A stretch of DNA of 6,991 bases, taken from positions 1 through 6,991 of the forward strand of contig DUWJ01000365.1 in assembly GCA_012842765.1 (NCBI GenBank). The letters are read 5' to 3'. Positions 5,334 through 6,991 of this stretch are shown here, piece after piece; position 1 is the first letter of the stretch, and each line of letters starts with the position of its first letter. Source of the stretch: Bacillota bacterium (GTDB lineage Bacteria; Bacillota; DTU025). The position numbers and the translations under genes are program-made. The notes beneath the pieces are model-generated. The model ran no database searches. It saw only the letters and a program-made list of their open reading frames with translations, and had not been told where the DNA came from.

Positions 5334-6175
5334 TGAGAACCGTAGGATGCAGCAGTGGGCACAAAGTGATTACGTATGTGGCTGCTGGGCTCATAGCGCT
5401 CATATGGCTTATCCCTTTTTTGGGAGTCTTCATGGCCTCAATAAGGCCTTTGTCGGAGATAAACAGGGGATGGTGGAGGTTTGATTCGTTCACTCCAACC
5501 TTCAAAAACTATGTAGGCGCTTGGAATCATCCTGCAGCTCCGATTTCTGAGGGCATGCTTAACTCACTCAAGGTGGCGATTCCTGCCACTATCATACCTG
5601 TATTTGTAGCGTCGATCGCGGCATATGGATTTGCGCGTTTCAAATTCCGGGGGAGAGATCAGCTCTTCATTCTAGTCGTAGCGCTGATGACTTTGCCGCA
5701 GCAGATGATAGCGGTGCCGATGTTCCAGATGATGAACAAGCTTGGCGCGGTTGATTCGTATTCAGGCCTAATTCTGGTCCACTCGGCTTGGGGAATTCCA
5801 TGGGCCCTCTACTTCATGAGAAATTACTTTACCACGCTGCCCATTGAAGTGGAGGAAGCTGCGAAGGTGGATGGGGCATCAGATTGGAGGATCTTCTTCC
5901 AGATCATCATGCCCATGGCGCTTCCCGCCATCGCCTCGGCGGCGGTATTGCAGTTCATGTGGGTATGGAGCGATTTCTTTCTTGCGTTGATCCTCATCTA
6001 TTCGCCTGCGAAACTCCTTGCTACACAACGTGTGCCACTGCTTCGCGGGATCTACCATGTGGACTGGGGCATTCTAGCTGCAGGCAGCATAATCGTGATG
6101 GCTGTTCCTATTATTGTCTTCGCCGTCATGCAGAGATATTACATCAGAGGCATGGTCGGCTGGGTGTCAAAATGA
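5330..6175 (+). CDS. Sugar ABC transporter permease, MalG/UgpE type
   Basis: The 281-residue product is the second channel subunit, with an N-terminal helix (about 13-36), the large outward loop of the MalG type (37-75) and further helices at about 80-100, 111-130, 142-163, 198-222 and 247-268. The EAA loop is intact: E176-A-A, G182, I192, P195 in VEEAAKVDGASDWRIFFQII. The end, QRYYIRGMVGWVSK, is the usual family ending, in which the tail reaches toward the ATPase. The start ATG overlaps the TGA of the first permease in an ATGA arrangement, which implies translational coupling and equal amounts of the two subunits; GGGGGTGA (5319-5326) is the ribosome binding site. The second ATG (5333) at a more usual spacing of six is a possible alternative and would remove one residue. 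Confidence 0.93.
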   Translation: MMRTVGCSSGHKVITYVAAGLIALIWLIPFLGVFMASIRPLSEINRGWWRFDSFTPTFKNYVGAWNHPAAPISEGMLNSLKVAIPATIIPVFVASIAAYGFARFKFRGRDQLFILVVALMTLPQQMIAVPMFQMMNKLGAVDSYSGLILVHSAWGIPWALYFMRNYFTTLPIEVEEAAKVDGASDWRIFFQIIMPMALPAIASAAVLQFMWVWSDFFLALILIYSPAKLLATQRVPLLRGIYHVDWGILAAGSIIVMAVPIIVFAVMQRYYIRGMVGWVSK

Positions 6176-6210
6176 CAGATTGTGATTACTAGGCTATGGG
6201 AGGGCAATGT

Positions 6211-6991
6211 ATGTTCCGCAAAGTCGATTTCTTGGAAAAATCCCTTGACGACCATGCGCCATATGCAGGAGAAGACAGGATTGCCGAGATCAGACGTCTT
6301 GCTGAAGACCTCGGCAGCCTGCGGGTGCTTCATGTAAATTCTACTTCTTACGGGGGAGGTGTGGCCGAACTTCTTTACACCATAGTCCCGCTGATGCGCG
6401 ATGCCGGACTTGACGCTGAGTGGCATGTGATCGATGGCGCGCCTGACCAGTTCTTTGATATCACAAAGAAGATACACAACTCCTTGCAAGGGGCAAACAC
6501 TCCGCTGAGCGATGGCGAGTGGCGACTGTACGAGGACATAAACAGGGAGTTGGCCGAGGCATTCCCCAGAGGCCCTTGGGACATAGTAGTGGTCCATGAT
6601 CCCCAACCCTTGGCTGTGTTGACCTTCCTGGATTTGATTTCCGAATCAGATCGCCCCGTTGTTGGCAGGTGGTTTTGGCGATGCCACATCGACCTGTCAA
6701 CGCCATTGGAAGAGACGTGGCAGAAGCTCTGGCCATACGTGAATGCATATGATGGAGCGATCGTTACGAGCCGGCAATACGCGCGGGACGAGATGACGCT
6801 TCCGGTTGCTGAGATAACTCCGTCCACGGATCCCACTAGCCCAAAGAATTTCCCTATTCCAGAGGGCGAAGCAAGGAAAATGATGGGCTCATTTGGCGTA
6901 GATCCTGCTAGACCCATCATTGTGCAGGTATCAAGGTTTGATCCTTGGAAGGATCCGTTTGGCGTGGTGGAAGCGTATCGAATGCTCAAGG
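6211..6991 (+). CDS. treT: Trehalose synthase TreT (GT4 glycosyltransferring synthase), 3' end cut by the window
   Basis: The first 260 residues are present and the frame is still open at the last base; family members have a little over 400, so about two thirds is seen. The N-terminal Rossmann domain opens with RVLHVNSTSYGGGVAELLYT (38-57), whose GGGVAE loop is the glycine-rich acceptor/donor region. Further TreT marks are LDAEWHVIDG (67-76), HDPQP (129-133), WRCHIDLS (156-163), PSTDP (204-208) and QVSRFDPWKDP (239-249), the last opening the nucleotide-sugar-binding second domain. TreT reversibly forms trehalose from NDP-glucose and glucose (EC 2.4.1.245) in the cytoplasm; beside an importer it is thought to work mostly toward cleavage. 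I recall PSIDP in archaeal TreT where this protein has PSTDP. ATG 6211 has GGGAGGG (6198-6204) at six bases; the nearby ATG at 6207 is out of frame. It lies 35 bases after the permease, clearly in the same operon. Confidence 0.9.
   Translation, partial: MFRKVDFLEKSLDDHAPYAGEDRIAEIRRLAEDLGSLRVLHVNSTSYGGGVAELLYTIVPLMRDAGLDAEWHVIDGAPDQFFDITKKIHNSLQGANTPLSDGEWRLYEDINRELAEAFPRGPWDIVVVHDPQPLAVLTFLDLISESDRPVVGRWFWRCHIDLSTPLEETWQKLWPYVNAYDGAIVTSRQYARDEMTLPVAEITPSTDPTSPKNFPIPEGEARKMMGSFGVDPARPIIVQVSRFDPWKDPFGVVEAYRMLK

Noticed and set aside
6375..6989. 204-codon minus-strand frame opposite the TreT gene
   Set aside because: The plus strand carries the TreT motifs HDPQP, WRCHIDLS and QVSRFDPWK in one frame; the minus reading is a shadow.
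1..6991. CRISPR array, tRNA or rRNA gene, or intact insertion sequence
   Set aside because: Neither regularly spaced direct repeats, a tRNA cloverleaf, rRNA signatures nor a transposase with terminal repeats was seen on either strand.

Overview
This bacterial window has a mid-range G+C content. Almost every gene carries a strong GGAGG-type ribosome binding site, one gene starts with GTG, and two rho-independent terminators are recognisable. The nearest fit is a member of the Firmicutes/Clostridia or Thermotogota, because a LacI regulator, a sugar ABC importer and the trehalose synthase TreT form a familiar set in such anaerobes. That placement is an inference. The sugar-binding protein seems to lack a lipobox, which would suit a diderm cell better than a monoderm one.

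Layout. From 68 to 622 lies a complete macro-domain hydrolase (YmdB/MacroD type, O-acetyl-ADP-ribose deacetylase), probably transcribed on its own or as the end of an upstream operon. From 623 to 1011 there is no intact gene, but a minus-strand stretch of 55 sense codons (763-930) looks like the 3' remnant of a truncated gene. A four-helix, 91-residue membrane protein is encoded on the minus strand (1381 down to 1106), with a good ribosome binding site and a clear intrinsic terminator (1013-1064). From about 1396 to 1978 lies a long intergenic stretch with possible gene debris and, near its right end, two near-identical operator-like sites in front of a LacI-family repressor gene (1992-3035).

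The right half is one plus-strand sugar locus: repressor, extracellular solute-binding protein (3183-4364), a terminator hairpin inside the operon, two permease subunits that overlap by four bases (4461-5333 and 5330-6175), and a glycosyltransferase that runs off the right edge (6211 onward). That last protein has the signature motifs of TreT, the enzyme that reversibly joins glucose from an NDP-glucose to glucose to make trehalose. Together the genes suggest import of trehalose (or a related disaccharide such as maltose) and its intracellular cleavage to glucose plus NDP-glucose, under control of the LacI protein. No ATP-binding subunit is visible, so the ATPase is either downstream of TreT or a shared one encoded elsewhere.

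I found no CRISPR array, tRNA, rRNA, intact insertion sequence or clearly novel multi-gene system. The most interesting items are regulatory: the paired operators, the twin hairpins sharing a ten-base palindrome between the binding protein and permease genes, and a possible 5'/3' RNA pairing in the small membrane protein transcript.
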